Origin: a virus | Strand: one strand, 5' to 3' | Length of the DNA stretch: 27,319 bases | Virus record (IMG/VR): IMGVR_UViG_3300047470_000257 | Span: 1 to 27,319 of that record | Part shown: positions 26,153 to 27,319 of the stretch, one piece after another | Layout of the letters: the number at the start of each line of letters is the position of its first letter | How positions within the stretch are numbered: position 1 is the first letter of the stretch | Notes under the pieces: generated by a model | Told to the model about the DNA's origin: nothing | The model's input: the letters and a program-made list of their open reading frames with translations, nothing else | The model's database searches: none | Translations under genes and position numbers: made by a program

Positions 26153-27319
26153 ATCCTTATCGGTCGTAATCGGGCGCGCTGCCCGCAAGCCCAGCGCTTC
26201 TTTGGGGGGGTGGTTCGGAAAGTCGATCAAGTTGAGCGACGGCGGTTTTTGGGGCCAGTTTCTTGGAGGGCAGTCGAGCTCCGGGAAAACGGTCACCGTC
26301 GACAACGCCATGCAACTGTCGGCGGTCTGGTCCTGCGTGCGGATCATCTCCACCTCGGTGGCTGGACTTCCACTCGGGGTCTACCGCCGCGAGGTGGACG
26401 GCGGCAGGAGTGACGCTCGCGACTTTCCGATTTACGACGTCATCCACACCAGCCCGAACGAAGACATGACCGCCTTTCAGTTCTGGCAGGCGATGGTTGC
26501 CGCCATGTTGCTGCGCGGCAATGCATTCGCAGAAATCCTGCGGATTGGCGGACGGATCATCGCCCTGGATTTTCTGCTGCCGTCACGCGTGGACCTTGAG
26601 CTCGACAGTGATGGCCGTGTTGAGTACTGGTACCGACCGAAAAAAGGCGCCCGGCGCAAGATCGAGCGCGAGAACATGCTGCACATTCCGGCTTTTAGCC
26701 TGGATGGCCGCGTCGGGCTATCGGCCATCCGCTACGGCGCGGACGTGTTCGGCGCGGCCATGTCGGCGGACGACGCCGCCAATGGCACGTTTAAAAATGG
26801 CTTGCTGCCAGCCGTGGCCTTCAAGGTCGATCGAGTCCTGAAGCCCGAGCAGCGCGAAGAGTTTCGTGACTATGTGAAGCAGGTATCGGGTGCGCTGAAC
26901 GCCGGTCGCTCGCCGGTGCTCGAGCAGGGCATCACGCCGGAGTCGATCGGCATCAATCCGGTCGATGCGCAGTTATTGGAATCTAGGGCGTACAGCATTG
27001 AGGAGGTCTGTCGCTGGTTTGGTGTGCCCCCATGGATGGTCGGCAAGACGGACGCCGGTAGCAACTGGGGAACGGGCCTTGAACAACAGATGATCGCGTT
27101 CCTCACGTTCAGCATCAGTTCGATCACCAACCAGATACAGCAGTGCGTGAACAAGCGCCTGCTGACGGCCGTTGACCGCCGAACCTACTACTCCGAGTTC
27201 GCTCTTGAAGCCTTCCTCAAAGCCGACAGCGCCGCACGGGCTGCGCTTTACAGCACGATGGTGCAGAACGGCATCTACACCCGGGACGACTGCCGGGTTA
27301 AAGAGAACCTGCCCCGAAT
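26145..27319 (+). CDS. Portal protein, HK97 type (partial, 3' end outside)
   Basis: The frame starts at GTG (26145), after AAGGGG, and stays open to the window edge (391 codons). It matches the HK97-family portal: VTVDNAMQLSAVWSCVRIIS followed by TSVAGLPLGVYRR near the N-terminus, IYDVIHTSPNEDMTAFQFWQ, LLRGNAFAEILRIGGRIIAL, and ENMLHIPAFSLDGRVGLSAI; later EQGITPESIGINPVDAQLLE and WFGVPPWMVGKTDAGSNWGT. The portal forms the dodecameric ring at the prohead vertex through which DNA enters. Homologues are about 400-450 residues, so only the end is missing. Confidence 0.95.
   Translation, partial: MTKSLSVVIGRAARKPSASLGGWFGKSIKLSDGGFWGQFLGGQSSSGKTVTVDNAMQLSAVWSCVRIISTSVAGLPLGVYRREVDGGRSDARDFPIYDVIHTSPNEDMTAFQFWQAMVAAMLLRGNAFAEILRIGGRIIALDFLLPSRVDLELDSDGRVEYWYRPKKGARRKIERENMLHIPAFSLDGRVGLSAIRYGADVFGAAMSADDAANGTFKNGLLPAVAFKVDRVLKPEQREEFRDYVKQVSGALNAGRSPVLEQGITPESIGINPVDAQLLESRAYSIEEVCRWFGVPPWMVGKTDAGSNWGTGLEQQMIAFLTFSISSITNQIQQCVNKRLLTAVDRRTYYSEFALEAFLKADSAARAALYSTMVQNGIYTRDDCRVKENLPR

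Noticed and set aside
1-27319. CRISPR arrays, rRNA genes, insertion sequences
   Set aside because: No regularly spaced repeats, no ribosomal RNA sequence, and no transposase with terminal repeats found.

Overview
The window looks like the left two thirds of a temperate lambdoid siphophage (prophage) of a Pseudomonas, most likely from the fluorescens/putida side of the genus. The reasons are gene content typical of Pseudomonas prophages (DUF4224, DUF1654, DUF2303, a phage csrA/rsmA, a CP76-type CII), moderately high GC, and motifs resembling both a classical LexA box and a LexA2-type box. No host gene is recognised with confidence, and the structural module runs off the right edge inside the portal gene.

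Layout. 85-10.8 kb is the leftward early arm. It is read from a promoter I call pL (about 10.85 kb) down to integrase and a putative excisionase. In order of transcription it holds csrA, a TerB-like gene, small genes, an 838-bp stretch with no convincing gene but strong structures, a block including DUF2303, an ASCH-like gene, a TGT/DpdA-like TIM-barrel candidate, DUF4224 and integrase. A two-gene membrane cassette in the opposite orientation, visibly richer in AT, interrupts it at 4.2-5.4 kb. 10.9-14.8 kb is the immunity region: a DUF1654 gene under a LexA-box promoter, a translationally coupled pair (NdpA/YejK-like protein and RelA/SpoT-type nucleotidyltransferase), a 79-aa gene with a truncated paralogue beside it, and the S24-type CI repressor. 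14.9-22.0 kb is the rightward early arm: Cro, small regulators, CII, an O-like initiator with an iteron-type origin inside its gene, DnaB, a VRR-NUC nuclease, a second tyrosine recombinase, a zinc-binding protein and a gene in the position of Q. 22.0-27.3 kb starts the late region: promoter and tandem terminators, holin, Rz/Rz1 (no endolysin in the window), HNH, small and large terminase, a small membrane protein, and the HK97-type portal (partial).

How it works together. Matching 15-bp operators (TTATC-N5-GATAA) lie in the spacers of both pL and pR, so CI and Cro should control both arms. A consensus boxA about 50 nt into the pL leader suggests processive antitermination of the left arm, which contains internal terminator-like hairpins. 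A promoter followed by two terminators in front of the lysis genes is the lambda pR'/tR' arrangement, which makes the gene before it a candidate late antiterminator.

Most interesting parts: (1) the NdpA-like/RelA-SpoT pair, a candidate anti-phage or toxin-antitoxin module in the lysogenically expressed region; (2) a roughly 42-bp stem-loop element present three times, each in the leader of an early gene, with compensatory changes in its stem and lying beside a phage-encoded CsrA; (3) the structured 838-bp gap with a perfect 21-bp inverted repeat; (4) a stand-alone DpdA/TGT-like candidate; and (5) the opposite-strand membrane cassette. All function calls are from reading the sequence; no database search was possible.
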